A stretch of 64,000 nt of DNA from Streptomyces rimosus subsp. rimosus (GTDB taxonomy: Bacteria > Actinomycetota > Actinomycetes > Streptomycetales > Streptomycetaceae): positions 78,836-142,835 of the forward strand of contig NZ_JOCQ01000011.1 in NCBI RefSeq assembly GCF_000720725.1. The letters run 5' to 3'. Under the pieces are notes generated by a model, which worked only from the letters and a program-made list of their open reading frames with translations, was not told where the DNA came from and did no database searches. Positions 44,045 through 52,818 of the stretch are shown here, one piece after another (the first letter of the stretch is position 1; every line of letters begins with the position of its first letter). A program made the position numbers and the translations under genes.

Positions 44045-45736
44045 GTGTCATCCGCAAATCCGGGCCCGGCGGGCGCGGCGGACCAGACAGGCGGGGCGTT
44101 CACGCACCGGCAGATCCTGACGGCCATGTCGGGGCTGCTGCTGGCCGTGTTCCTCGCGGCGCTGGACCAGACGGTCATCGCCACCGCGATGCGCACCATC
44201 GCGGACGACCTCCAGGGCCAGACCGAGCAGGCCTGGGCGACGACGGGCTATCTCATCGCCTCCGTCCTGGCGATGCCGTTCTACGGCAAGCTGTCCGACA
44301 TCTACGGGCGCAAGCCCATGTACCTGATCTCCATCGTGGTGTTCATCAGCGGCTCGGTGCTGTGCGGCACGGCCGGCTCGATGTGGGAGCTGGCCCTCTT
44401 CCGGGCCGTCCAGGGACTGGGCGGCGGCGGGCTGATGTCCCTGCCCACCGCGGTGGTCGCCGACCTGGCCCCGGTGCGCGAGCGCGGCCGCTACTTCGCC
44501 TTCCTCCAGATGGCGTGGGTGGTGGCCAGCGTCGCCGGTCCGCTGGCGGGCGGCTTCTTCGCGGAGGCCGGCGAGGTCTTCGGCGTCGACGGCTGGCGCT
44601 GGGTGTTCCTGCTCAACGTACCGCTGGGCCTGCTGGCCCTGGTCACCGTGCGCAAGGCCCTGAACCTGCCGCACGAGCGGCGCGAGCACCGCATGGACGT
44701 ACTGGGCGCGGCGGCGCTGGCGCTGTTCCTGGTGCCGCTGCTGATCGTGGCCGAACAGGGCCGGACCTGGGGCTGGGGCTCGCCCGCCGCCCTCGTCCTC
44801 TTCGCGCTGGGCGCGGCCGGGCTGGCGGTCTTCATCCCCGTCGAGCTGCGGCGGGGCGACGAGGCGATCCTGCCGCTGGGACTCTTCCGGCGCGGCAGCA
44901 TCGCGCTGTGCTCGGCGGTCAACTTCACGATCGGCGTCGGCATCTTCGGTACGGTCACCACCCTGCCGCTGTTCCTCCAGATGGTGCAGGGACGGACCCC
45001 GACCCAGGCCGGGCTGGTGGTCATCCCGTTCATGCTGGGCACCATCGCCTCCCAGGTGGTCTCCGGCAAGCTCATCGCGTCCTCGGGCCGGTTCAAGAAG
45101 CTGGCCGTCGTGGGCCTGGGCTCGATGGCCGGAGCGCTGCTGACCATGGCCACCACCGGTGCGGCGACGCCGATGTGGGTCATCGTCCTGATCGTGCTGT
45201 GGCTCGGCGCCGGCATCGGCCTGTCACAGACCGTCATCACCCTCGCCATGCAGGCTTCGGCCCCCAAGAGCCAGCTCGGCGTGGCGAACGGCGCCTCCGG
45301 CCTGTGCCGGCAGATCGGCGGCTCCACCGGCATCGCGGTCCTGTTCTCCGTGATGTTCGCGGTGGCGCTCGGCCACCTCGCCGACCTGCTGCACAGCTCC
45401 CGCTTCGAGCGCCTCCTGACGGACCCGGCCATCACCGGCGACCCTGCCAACCACCGCTTCCTGGAGATGGCCGAGTCGGGCCAGGGGGCGGGGATCAACC
45501 TCGACGACACGTCCCTGCTGAACGGCATCGACGCCCGGCTGATGCAGCCGGTGACGGAGTCCTTCGCCCACGGCTTCCACGTCATGTTCCTCGCCGGCGG
45601 CGCGGTGCTGCTCGTCGGATTCGTCATGACCTGGTTCCTGCGCGAACTCCAGGAGGAGACGGCGCCGGAGGAGGAGCGGCCGGCCGAGAGCGGCGCCGGG
45701 GCGAAGAACGGGCCGCTGCCGGCGTCGGACGCCTGA
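44045..45736 (+). CDS. otrB: Oxytetracycline efflux protein OtrB (MFS, DHA2)
   Basis: 563 residues from GTG 44045 (GAGGAACC upstream). Drug:proton antiporter with about 14 membrane helices. LAALDQTVIATAMRTIADDL is the DHA2 motif, GKLSDIYGRKPMYLI is motif A, and FRAVQGLGGGGLMSLPTA motif C. The acidic or polar tail beyond residue 530 is cytoplasmic. It exports the finished antibiotic; the name is from cluster position. It is controlled by OtrR (operator above) and followed by a 14-bp stem terminator. Confidence 0.94.
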   Translation: MSSANPGPAGAADQTGGAFTHRQILTAMSGLLLAVFLAALDQTVIATAMRTIADDLQGQTEQAWATTGYLIASVLAMPFYGKLSDIYGRKPMYLISIVVFISGSVLCGTAGSMWELALFRAVQGLGGGGLMSLPTAVVADLAPVRERGRYFAFLQMAWVVASVAGPLAGGFFAEAGEVFGVDGWRWVFLLNVPLGLLALVTVRKALNLPHERREHRMDVLGAAALALFLVPLLIVAEQGRTWGWGSPAALVLFALGAAGLAVFIPVELRRGDEAILPLGLFRRGSIALCSAVNFTIGVGIFGTVTTLPLFLQMVQGRTPTQAGLVVIPFMLGTIASQVVSGKLIASSGRFKKLAVVGLGSMAGALLTMATTGAATPMWVIVLIVLWLGAGIGLSQTVITLAMQASAPKSQLGVANGASGLCRQIGGSTGIAVLFSVMFAVALGHLADLLHSSRFERLLTDPAITGDPANHRFLEMAESGQGAGINLDDTSLLNGIDARLMQPVTESFAHGFHVMFLAGGAVLLVGFVMTWFLRELQEETAPEEERPAESGAGAKNGPLPASDA

Positions 45737-45773
45737 CCTGACGAAGACGGGCCCACGCACCCGTCCGACGCGC

Positions 45774-45808
45774 TCCGGCGCGGGGAACGTCCGATTCCCC
45801 GCGCCGGA
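45774..45808 (+). terminator. otrB terminator hairpin
   Basis: Perfect 14-bp stem TCCGGCGCGGGGAA (45774-45787) with TTCCCCGCGCCGGA (45795-45808) and a 7-nt loop, 38 bp after the otrB stop. Confidence 0.85.
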
Positions 45809-45999
45809 ACGGCCGGTTCCCGGCACCCGGCCGCCCGGGACGGGCCGGTCTGCCACCAAGGTTGCAGTTTTCCCTTCCGGTTTCCGCTGCCGGGCTTCAC
45901 TTCCGTTGCCTTCGCTTGGGCCCCCGTTCCGCCGCCATTAGCGTCTGGATCCGTTCGGCCGACGGTGTGACCACAGATTCAGCGGAGGCGGAAGAAACC

Positions 46000-46755
46000 A
46001 TGGACTTCAAGGCACTCGGCCCCATCCGGGCCGTCAACGACCGACTGGCCTACACCCCGAGCGCTCCGAAAGTGAAGCAGGTGCTCGCCCTGCTCGTGAT
46101 GCGGGCCAACCAGATCGTCAGCCTGGAGTCCATCCTCGACGAACTGTGGGGCGACGCCCTGCCACGCACCGCCGTCACCACCGCGCAGACCTACATCTAC
46201 CAACTGCGCAAGGACTTCATCGAGGAACTGGGCGTGGACCCGCAGGAGCGCGCCATCGTCACCGCGCCGCCCGGCTACCTGCTGCACACCCCCGAGGAGT
46301 CGCTCGACACCCACCACTTCGCGCGTCTGGCCGACCGGGCCCAGGCGTGCCACGCCGCCCACGACGCCGAGGGCGCGGTCCGGTGGGCCGAGGAGGCGCT
46401 GGCCCTGTGGCGCGGCACCCCCCTCGCCGACGTACCCTGCGGCCGGGCGCTGCGGGACTACGTCAGCAACCTCGACGAACGGCGCGTCTCCGTCCGCAAG
46501 CTCCGCATCCAGGCCGCGATGGCCCTCGGCCGGTACGGCGAGCTGATCACCGACCTGCGCTCCCTGGTGATGGAGTACCCGTACGACGAGTGGTTCCACG
46601 CCCAGCTCATGCTCGCCCTCGGCAAGGCCGGCCGCCGGGGCGAAGCCCTCCACGTCTACCACAGGGTCCGCCGCCTCCTGCGCGACGAACTCGGCCTCGA
46701 TCCTTCGCACGACCTGCAACGGGCGCAGGAGGAGGTGCTGAAGTCGGCGTCTTGA
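46000..46755 (+). CDS. otcR: SARP-family pathway activator OtcR
   Basis: 251 residues from ATG 46000, GGAAG seven bases upstream. An OmpR-like winged helix (~1-90: KVKQVLALLVMRANQIVSLE, then RTAVTTAQTYIYQLRKDF and APPGYLLHT) precedes a bacterial transcriptional activation domain (~95-245, helical TPR-like, HHFARLADRAQACH and EALHVYHRVRRLLRDELGLDP). This is the minimal SARP architecture, without the AAA/TPR extension of AfsR. SARPs bind 11-bp-spaced heptamers, and five such sites lie upstream of oxy operons here. It matches the cluster-situated activator reported beside otrB. A TAGCGT hexamer at 45939-45944 is a candidate -10. Confidence 0.92.
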   Translation: MDFKALGPIRAVNDRLAYTPSAPKVKQVLALLVMRANQIVSLESILDELWGDALPRTAVTTAQTYIYQLRKDFIEELGVDPQERAIVTAPPGYLLHTPEESLDTHHFARLADRAQACHAAHDAEGAVRWAEEALALWRGTPLADVPCGRALRDYVSNLDERRVSVRKLRIQAAMALGRYGELITDLRSLVMEYPYDEWFHAQLMLALGKAGRRGEALHVYHRVRRLLRDELGLDPSHDLQRAQEEVLKSAS

Positions 46756-46773
46756 GGGCCGCGGCCGGTGTCC

Positions 46774-46983
46774 TCACTGGCCGATCTGCGAGATGCCGTT
46801 CGCGAGGCTGCCCACGACCTCCAGCACCCAGCGGCCGAACCCGGTCTGAGCGACCAGCACGCCCAGGGTCAGGGCGAGCGCCACGGTCACGCTCTGGTCG
46901 ACCCGGCTTCTGGCCTGTACACGTCGGCGTATGAGCAGGAAGACGATGACAGCGAGAAATACCGCCACGTTGATCGTCAGCAC
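46774..46983 (-). CDS. Small membrane protein of unknown function
   Basis: 69 residues from GTG 46983, with a strong GGAGGAG eight bases upstream. Hydrophobic helix 1 (VAVFLAVIVFLLIRRRV) and helix 2 (TVALALTLGVLVAQTGFGRW), ending NGISQIGQ. It converges with otcR (18-bp gap). No family recognised. Confidence 0.65.
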   Translation of the reverse strand: MLTINVAVFLAVIVFLLIRRRVQARSRVDQSVTVALALTLGVLVAQTGFGRWVLEVVGSLANGISQIGQ

Positions 46984-47209
46984 CGGCCACTCCTCCCGTC
47001 GGACGAGTACGTCCGCGCCTTCCTGTGTAGCCCGAACGAAAAGGCCGGGTGGAGAGGTTGGTCAGGGTTGGCGGCAATGCACCTGTCTGGCCGAATCGTT
47101 CGGGCTGCGACAGGAGGACGTGCTGCCGTCCGCGCCCGGAACCGTGCCGACGCCACCCGCACCCGGCCCCACCGGCCGGGTGCGGGAGACACCCCGGTAC
47201 ATACGGGGC

Positions 47210-49438
47210 TCAGACGTCCACCGGCAGCCCGGGCAGCAGCTTCTCCAGGGTGATGGGGAAGTCGCGGACGCGGACGCCGGTGGCGTTGTACACCGCGTTC
47301 GCGATGGCGGCGCCGGCTCCGCAGATGCCCAGTTCGCCGATGCCCTTGGCACCCAGGGGGTTCGCCCTGGCGTCGTGGCCGTCGAGGATGACGGCTTCCA
47401 CGTCGGGGACGTCGGCGTGGACCGGGATCAGGTAGTTCGCCAGGTCCCGGGTGACGAAGGCGCCGGATCGCGGGTCGACGACGGCCTCTTCCTCCAGGGC
47501 GGCGCCGAGGCCCCAGATCATGCCGCCGATCAGCTGCGAGCGGGCCGTCTTCGGGTTGAGCACGCGGCCCACGGAGAACACGCCGAGCATCCGGCGCAGC
47601 CGGACCTCGGCGGTGTCCGCGTCGACACCCACTTCGGCGAAGTGGGCACCGTAGGTGTGGATCGAGTAGGCCGCGTAGTTCGGGTCGTCACCCATGAAGG
47701 CGGTCTCGCCCACCGCCTCCAGCCCTTCGGGGTGGTGGCGCCGCACGATCTCGTCCAGGGCCTCGGACGCGTCGCCGACGCGTACGCGGCCGTCGGCGAA
47801 CACGGCGTCCGCCGGGGCCGAACCGTACAGGGGAGAGCGCGGGTCGGAGCGTGCCGCGTCCAGCAGTTGCCCGCGCAGAGCCGCGCAGGCGCGGTCTGCC
47901 GCGGTGGCCGAGTTGGCGGCGCCCCACGAGCCACCGGACCCCCAGCTGCGGGGGTAACCGGAGCGCCCCAGCTCGGTCCGCACCCGGTCGGGCGGCAGCC
48001 CCAGCCCGTCGGCCGCGACCTGGGTGAGGATCGTGTAGGTGCCGGTGCCGAGATCGGTCATGTCCGTGCGGACGACGGCGGTACCGTCCGGCTCCAGCCG
48101 TACCCGTACCGCCGTCGGCCCCTGGAAGTGCCCGCGGATGGCCGCCGACATGCCGTAGCCGACCAGCCACCGCCCCTCGCGCACACTCGCCGGAGTCGCG
48201 GGACGGTGCTTCCAGCCGAACCGGCGCGCGCCTTCGCGCAGGCAGTCGACCAGGTGCCGGTCGCTGTACGGCACGCCTCGCTCGGGATCGACGTCGGGCT
48301 CGTTACGGATGCGCAGCTCGACCGGGTCCATGCCGAGCGCGTCGGCCAGTTCGTCCATCGCCGACTCCACGGCCAGCAGGCCGGGTGCCTCACCCGGCGC
48401 CCGGACGTCCGCCCCGCGCGGCAGGTCGAGCGGCGTCAGCCGGTGGCTCGTCGCCCGGTGGGGCGCGGCGTACAGGCTGCGGCTGGTCGCGGCGGTCTGC
48501 TCGGCGTACTCCACGTCGGGGCTGGTGTGCATGGTGACGTCGTGGGCGATCGCGGCCAGCCGCCCGTCGCGCCCCGCGCCCAGCCGGACCCGCTGGCTCG
48601 ACGTGGGGCGCAGGCCGACGAGCTGGAAGAGCTGCTGCCGGGTCAGCGCGACCTTGACCGGCCGGCGCAGTTCGCGGGCGGCCAGCGCCGCCAGGATCGT
48701 TTCGGCATGGACGCCCAGCTTGGAGCCGAAGCCACCGCCCACGTAGGGCGAGACGATGTGCACCCGCTCCGGGGCGATACCGAGCGTGGCGGCGACCGAG
48801 GCCCACGCCGCGTCGACGATCTGGCAGCTGACGTGCACGACCAGGTCCTCGCCCCGCGGCTCGGCCAGGCACGCGTGCGGCTCCATCGGCATCGAGAACG
48901 CGTACGGCGTGGTGTAGCGCCGGTCGATCCGGACCGGCGCGCCGGCGAACCCGGCGGCGAAGTCCCCCACCGCGGTGTCGGCGGGGAGACCCGCGTTGAC
49001 CACTTCCGGGACGTATGCCTCGGCTTCGTGCGCGGCGAAGTCGAAGCGCCCGCGCCCCTCGGCGTACTCCACGCGCACCAGCCCGGCCGCCCCGCGGGCC
49101 TGCTCGAAGGTCGTGGCCACGACGAACGCCACCGGCTCGCCGTGGTGGCGGACGTCCGGGCCGGTCAGCACCGGCTGGGCCCGCCAGTATTCGAACTGCA
49201 CGGACTCGTCGCGGGGGCCCTGCGCCGGGGCGTTGCGGTGGGTCAGCACCATCCGCACGCCGGGGGCGCGTTCGGCCCCGGCGGTCTCGATGCGGGTGAT
49301 GCGGCCCTTGCCGATCGTCGCGCCGACGACGACCCCGTAGAGCGGCCGGCCGGCCTCCCACTGCTCGTAGGCGTAGGTGGCCCGGCCGGTGACCTTCAGC
49401 GGGCCGTCGACGCGGTTCAGCGCTCGCCCGGTGATCAT
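47210..49438 (-). CDS. Aldehyde oxidoreductase molybdenum-binding subunit (PaoC/YagR-like)
   Basis: 742 residues of the xanthine-oxidase large-subunit family. MITGRALNRVDGPLKVTGRATYAYE N-terminus region (short form), YVGGGFGSKLGVHAET, and the catalytic-Glu tail region GAKGIGELGICGAGAAIANA. It oxidises aldehydes with the molybdenum cofactor, taking electrons through the FeS and FAD subunits upstream. GGAGG precedes the ATG. Last gene of the three-gene operon. Confidence 0.92.
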   Translation of the reverse strand: MITGRALNRVDGPLKVTGRATYAYEQWEAGRPLYGVVVGATIGKGRITRIETAGAERAPGVRMVLTHRNAPAQGPRDESVQFEYWRAQPVLTGPDVRHHGEPVAFVVATTFEQARGAAGLVRVEYAEGRGRFDFAAHEAEAYVPEVVNAGLPADTAVGDFAAGFAGAPVRIDRRYTTPYAFSMPMEPHACLAEPRGEDLVVHVSCQIVDAAWASVAATLGIAPERVHIVSPYVGGGFGSKLGVHAETILAALAARELRRPVKVALTRQQLFQLVGLRPTSSQRVRLGAGRDGRLAAIAHDVTMHTSPDVEYAEQTAATSRSLYAAPHRATSHRLTPLDLPRGADVRAPGEAPGLLAVESAMDELADALGMDPVELRIRNEPDVDPERGVPYSDRHLVDCLREGARRFGWKHRPATPASVREGRWLVGYGMSAAIRGHFQGPTAVRVRLEPDGTAVVRTDMTDLGTGTYTILTQVAADGLGLPPDRVRTELGRSGYPRSWGSGGSWGAANSATAADRACAALRGQLLDAARSDPRSPLYGSAPADAVFADGRVRVGDASEALDEIVRRHHPEGLEAVGETAFMGDDPNYAAYSIHTYGAHFAEVGVDADTAEVRLRRMLGVFSVGRVLNPKTARSQLIGGMIWGLGAALEEEAVVDPRSGAFVTRDLANYLIPVHADVPDVEAVILDGHDARANPLGAKGIGELGICGAGAAIANAVYNATGVRVRDFPITLEKLLPGLPVDV

Positions 49439-49447
49439 CTCGCCTCC

Positions 49448-50440
49448 TCAGCCCGACCGGACCGGCTGCGCCGCCTGTGCCAGCGTCCGGCACAGCGTGC
49501 GCCTGGCCAGCTCGATCTTGAAGTCGTTGTGCCCCTGCCCCACGGCGTCGCGCATCGCCGCCTCGGCGGCGGCCCGGTAGGTGGCCGTCGTGGCCGGCCG
49601 GCCACGCAGCGCGGCCTCCGCCTCGACGGCCCGCCACGGCACGGTCGCCACCCCGCCGAGTGCCACCCGCGCCGAGTCGATCGTGCCCTGCCCGGCCGAG
49701 ACGACGGCGGCCACGGAGACCAGCGCGAATTCGTAGGACGCCCGGTCGCGCACCTTGCGGTAGAGCTGCCGGCCCGGCGGCGGGGGCGGCAGCAGCACAC
49801 TCGTGATCATCTCCGCGGGCCGCAGCACGGTCTCGATGTGCGGGGTGTCGCCCGGCAGCCGGTAGAAGTCCGCGATGCCGACACGGCGTACGGACGCGCC
49901 GGGACCGAGCAGCTCGATCTCCGCCTCCAGCGCGGTCAGCGCGACGGCCATGTCCGACGGATGGGTGGCGATGCAGGAGCTGCCGGCGCCGAGGACCGCG
50001 TGGGTACGGTTGTAGCCTCCGATCGCCGCGCACCCGGCCCCGGGCTCCCGCTTGTTGCAGGCCGCCGCCGTGTCGTAGAAGTACGGGCACCGCGTGCGCT
50101 GCACCAGGTTCCCGCCGGTGGACGCCTTGTTGCGCAGCTGGCCCGAGGCGCCGGAGACCAGCGCCTGCGTCAGCACCGGGTAGCGGGTGCGGACGCGGAT
50201 GTCGGCGGCCACGTCGGAGTTGGGGGCCTGGGCGCCGATCCGCAGGCCGCCGCCCGGCAGCTCCTCGATGTCCCGCAGCGGAAGCCGGCTGATGTCGACC
50301 AGGTGGGTGGGGCGCTCGATGCCGAGCTTCATCAGGTCGAGCAGATTGGTGCCGCCGCTGATGAACTTCGCGCCGTCCCTGGCCGCCGCGGCGACGGCGG
50401 CCTGTGCCGCCACCGCCCGTTCGTACGTGAAGGACCTCAA
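49448..50440 (-). CDS. Aldehyde oxidoreductase FAD-binding subunit (PaoB/YagS-like)
   Basis: 330 residues from TTG 50440, overlapping the small subunit's TGA (TTGA) with GGGAGG seven bases before it. FAD-PCMH domain: FISGGTNLLDLMKLGIERPT, then ASGQLRNKASTGGNLVQRTR and CAAIGGYNRTHAVLG. A conserved CPYF and CNKREPGAGC region suits the PaoB type, which holds an extra FeS cluster. Transfers electrons from the FeS subunit. Confidence 0.9.
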   Translation of the reverse strand: MRSFTYERAVAAQAAVAAAARDGAKFISGGTNLLDLMKLGIERPTHLVDISRLPLRDIEELPGGGLRIGAQAPNSDVAADIRVRTRYPVLTQALVSGASGQLRNKASTGGNLVQRTRCPYFYDTAAACNKREPGAGCAAIGGYNRTHAVLGAGSSCIATHPSDMAVALTALEAEIELLGPGASVRRVGIADFYRLPGDTPHIETVLRPAEMITSVLLPPPPPGRQLYRKVRDRASYEFALVSVAAVVSAGQGTIDSARVALGGVATVPWRAVEAEAALRGRPATTATYRAAAEAAMRDAVGQGHNDFKIELARRTLCRTLAQAAQPVRSG

Positions 50441-51006
50441 CCCGGGCCTCCCGCCGCCGCGCCGCGGATGGCCGCGACGATGTTCGGATAGGCGGCGCAC
50501 CGGCAGAGGTTGCCGCTCATCCGCTCGCGGATCTCCTCGTCGGTCAGTGCGATCCGCGGGTCGGCCACATCGGCCGTGGCGTGGCTGGGCCAGCCCGCCG
50601 CCACCTCGCCGAGCATGCCGACGGCCGAGACGATCTGGCCGGGCGTGCAGTAGCCGCACTGGAAGCCGTCGCACTCGACGAAGGCGGCCTGCAGGGGATG
50701 CAGGTCACCGGGGTCGCCCAGCCCCTCGATCGTCACCACGTCGTCGCCCTCGTGCATCACGGCGAGCGTCAGACAGGAGTTGACGCGCCGGCCGTTGACC
50801 AGCACCGTGCAGGCGCCGCACTGTCCGTGATCACATCCCTTCTTGGTCCCGCCCAGGCGCAGCTGCTCGCGCAGCGCGTCGAGCAGCGAGGTCCGCGGGT
50901 CCACCGCGAGCCGCCGCTCCTGATGGTTGACGTGCAACGTGACCGTGGTGAGCCGGTCCCCCTCGTCCCGGCTCCGCCCCACGGCCCTGGTGACCGAATC
51001 GCTCAT
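50437..51006 (-). CDS. Aldehyde oxidoreductase 2Fe-2S subunit (PaoA/YagT-like)
   Basis: 189 residues from ATG 51006 with GAGGG upstream. First 2Fe-2S cluster in GTKKGCDHGQCGACTVLVNG (Cys58, 63, 66) and second cluster CGYCTPGQ plus NLCRCAAYPNI. The first gene of the operon. No Tat or Sec signal was seen at the start. No PaoD/XdhC-like chaperone gene adjoins. Confidence 0.9.
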   Translation of the reverse strand: MSDSVTRAVGRSRDEGDRLTTVTLHVNHQERRLAVDPRTSLLDALREQLRLGGTKKGCDHGQCGACTVLVNGRRVNSCLTLAVMHEGDDVVTIEGLGDPGDLHPLQAAFVECDGFQCGYCTPGQIVSAVGMLGEVAAGWPSHATADVADPRIALTDEEIRERMSGNLCRCAAYPNIVAAIRGAAAGGPG

Positions 51007-51174
51007 CGCAGCCCTCGCGGGTGTCGTCCGGATGATGTGCGCCGCTGTGCCGGGCGCGGCAATCGTCCCCAGATTCCCGCAAGGACCCGGATACCGGGAG
51101 GGTTGCGGCGGAGACCGTTTCGCGATCCGCGGGCCGCCGCCGCTGTCACGGCCCGCCACCCGGGGGCGCCGCTG

Positions 51175-52617
51175 TCACGGGCCGCCGGTCTCCACCGGGT
51201 ACGGCACGTACGTACGCCGGTCCGGCTCGATGGCCAGGCGTCCGCCGGCCGGGGGCCGCGCCCGCTGGGCGCAGTCGCGCCGCTCGCAGATCCGGCAGCC
51301 CAGGCCGATCGGTGTCGCGGCCCGCGGGTCGTCCAGGGCGACGCCCCCGGCGTGGACGAGCCGGTGCGCGTGGCGCAGTTCGCAGCCGAGCGCGACGGCG
51401 AACTCGGCGCGCGGGGCGTGGTGTCCGAACCCGCCGCGGGTGATGGTCCGCGCGAGCCAGAAGTACCGCTTGCCGTCCGGCATTTCGGCGACCTGGGTCA
51501 GGATCCGGCCGGGCGCGGAGAACGCCTCGTACACCGTCCACAGCGGGCAGGTGCCGCCGAGGCGGGAGAAGTGGAAGTCGGTGGCGGACTGGCGCTTGGA
51601 GATGTTGCCGGCCCGGTCGACCCGCAGGAAGGAGAACGGCACGCCGCGGCGGCCGGTGCGCTGCAGGGTGCTCAGGCGGTGGCACACCGTCTCGAAGCCG
51701 ACGCCGAAGCGGGCGGACAGCATCTCGATGTCGTAGCGGACCTCTTCGGCGGCCCGGTGGAAGGAGGCGTACGGCATGAGCAGGGCGCCCGCGAAGTAGT
51801 TCGCCAGGCCGATACGGGCCAGGGCCCGCGACTCCGGCGAGGTCAAACCCGTTGCGCCGTACGCCAGTTGGCCGAGCAGTGGACCGTGTTCCAGCAGGGC
51901 GAGCTGGGTGGCGAGCTGGAAGGCGCGCTGGCCGTCGCTGAGCCAGGGGGAGAGGAACAGCAGCCTGGCGCCGGGGTCGAAGCGCCGGGCGTCGGCGGAG
52001 CGGCCCGGGGACGCCTCGACCACCCGGACGCCGTGCCGGTCGGCGAGCCGTGCGGCGAGCGCGTCGGCGGTCCGGCCCGGCCGCAGGCCAAGGGCCTCCG
52101 CCGTCCACTCGGCCTCGGTGTCCAGGGGCTCGAAGTGGTTGTGGTGGGCGTAGAAGAAGTCGCGTACCTCGTCGTGCGGCTCGGCAGGGGGCAGCAGCGT
52201 GCTGCCCGAGCCCGGCGAGGCGAGGGCGGCGGCCTGCTCGGCGGCGTCCCGGTAGCGGCGGTGCAGCGCGATCAGTGCGCGGGCGACCTCCGGGTGGTCG
52301 CGGGCGGTCTCGGTGATCTCCTCGGGGGCGGGCAGCGGCACCCCGCACGCCTCGTCGGACAGGGCGGCCCGCAGGTCGGTGGCGAGCCGGTCCTCGTCCG
52401 CCTCGGAGAAGAACTCCGTGTCGACGCCGAAGACCTCCGCGATGCGCAGCAGTACGGGAGCGGTCAGCGGGCGCTGGCTCTGTTCGAGCTGGTTGGCGTA
52501 GCTCGTGGAGATGCCGAGGGCACGGGCCATGTCGACCTGGTTCATGCCGTGTTCGCGGCGCAGCCGACGCAGCCTGGCGTGGGCGTAGACCTTGCGGGCG
52601 GCCGGTCGTCGGGCCAT
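51175..52617 (-). CDS. RamB/ScfR-type short-chain acyl regulator (XRE + DUF2083)
   Basis: 480 residues from ATG 52617. N-terminal helix-turn-helix (~20-70: MNQVDMARALGISTSYANQL). A central peptidase-like DUF955 domain without the usual HExxH, and a C-terminal cysteine-bearing DUF2083 region (GLGCRICERRDCAQRA). The length and domains match RamB and related regulators of acetate, propionate and glyoxylate metabolism. It is divergent from prpD and lies in the same block as aceA/aceB. Its likely operators are in 52667-52738. Confidence 0.85.
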   Translation of the reverse strand: MARRPAARKVYAHARLRRLRREHGMNQVDMARALGISTSYANQLEQSQRPLTAPVLLRIAEVFGVDTEFFSEADEDRLATDLRAALSDEACGVPLPAPEEITETARDHPEVARALIALHRRYRDAAEQAAALASPGSGSTLLPPAEPHDEVRDFFYAHHNHFEPLDTEAEWTAEALGLRPGRTADALAARLADRHGVRVVEASPGRSADARRFDPGARLLFLSPWLSDGQRAFQLATQLALLEHGPLLGQLAYGATGLTSPESRALARIGLANYFAGALLMPYASFHRAAEEVRYDIEMLSARFGVGFETVCHRLSTLQRTGRRGVPFSFLRVDRAGNISKRQSATDFHFSRLGGTCPLWTVYEAFSAPGRILTQVAEMPDGKRYFWLARTITRGGFGHHAPRAEFAVALGCELRHAHRLVHAGGVALDDPRAATPIGLGCRICERRDCAQRARPPAGGRLAIEPDRRTYVPYPVETGGP

Positions 52618-52666
52618 GGCGCACCTCCCGTCGCGGGCCGCCGGCAGCGGTGCCGGAGCGGCGGTT

Positions 52667-52738
52667 CTTGCGAACATAGCATCCGCAGAATTCGCAGCTT
52701 TCGCAGATTCACCCGCCCGTGCTGTACGGATTTTGCAG
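52667..52738. promoter_or_regulatory. RamB-like operator array between ramB and prpD
   Basis: CTTGCGAA at 52667-52674. Three 9-bp units follow, TCCGCAG (52682), TTCGCAG (52691) and TTCGCAG (52700), whose complement reads CTGCGAA. TTTTGCAGA lies at about 52730. Motifs like TTTGCGAA also precede aceA in this window. Confidence 0.5.
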
Positions 52739-52818
52739 ATTGGCGCGGTGGTCCGGCAGGCCCGGGAGGGGGCAGCCTCGGATACGTCAGCACCGCCCGA
52801 CGGCTCACGAGGAGTCCC

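Noticed and set aside
18878..46755. Chlortetracycline or an anthracycline cluster
   Set aside because: No flavin halogenase, no sugar genes, and the gene order is that of oxytetracycline.
46931..50491. 1186-codon plus-strand open frame opposite the PaoABC genes
   Set aside because: Antisense shadow; the minus-strand genes have clear FeS, FAD and molybdenum motifs.
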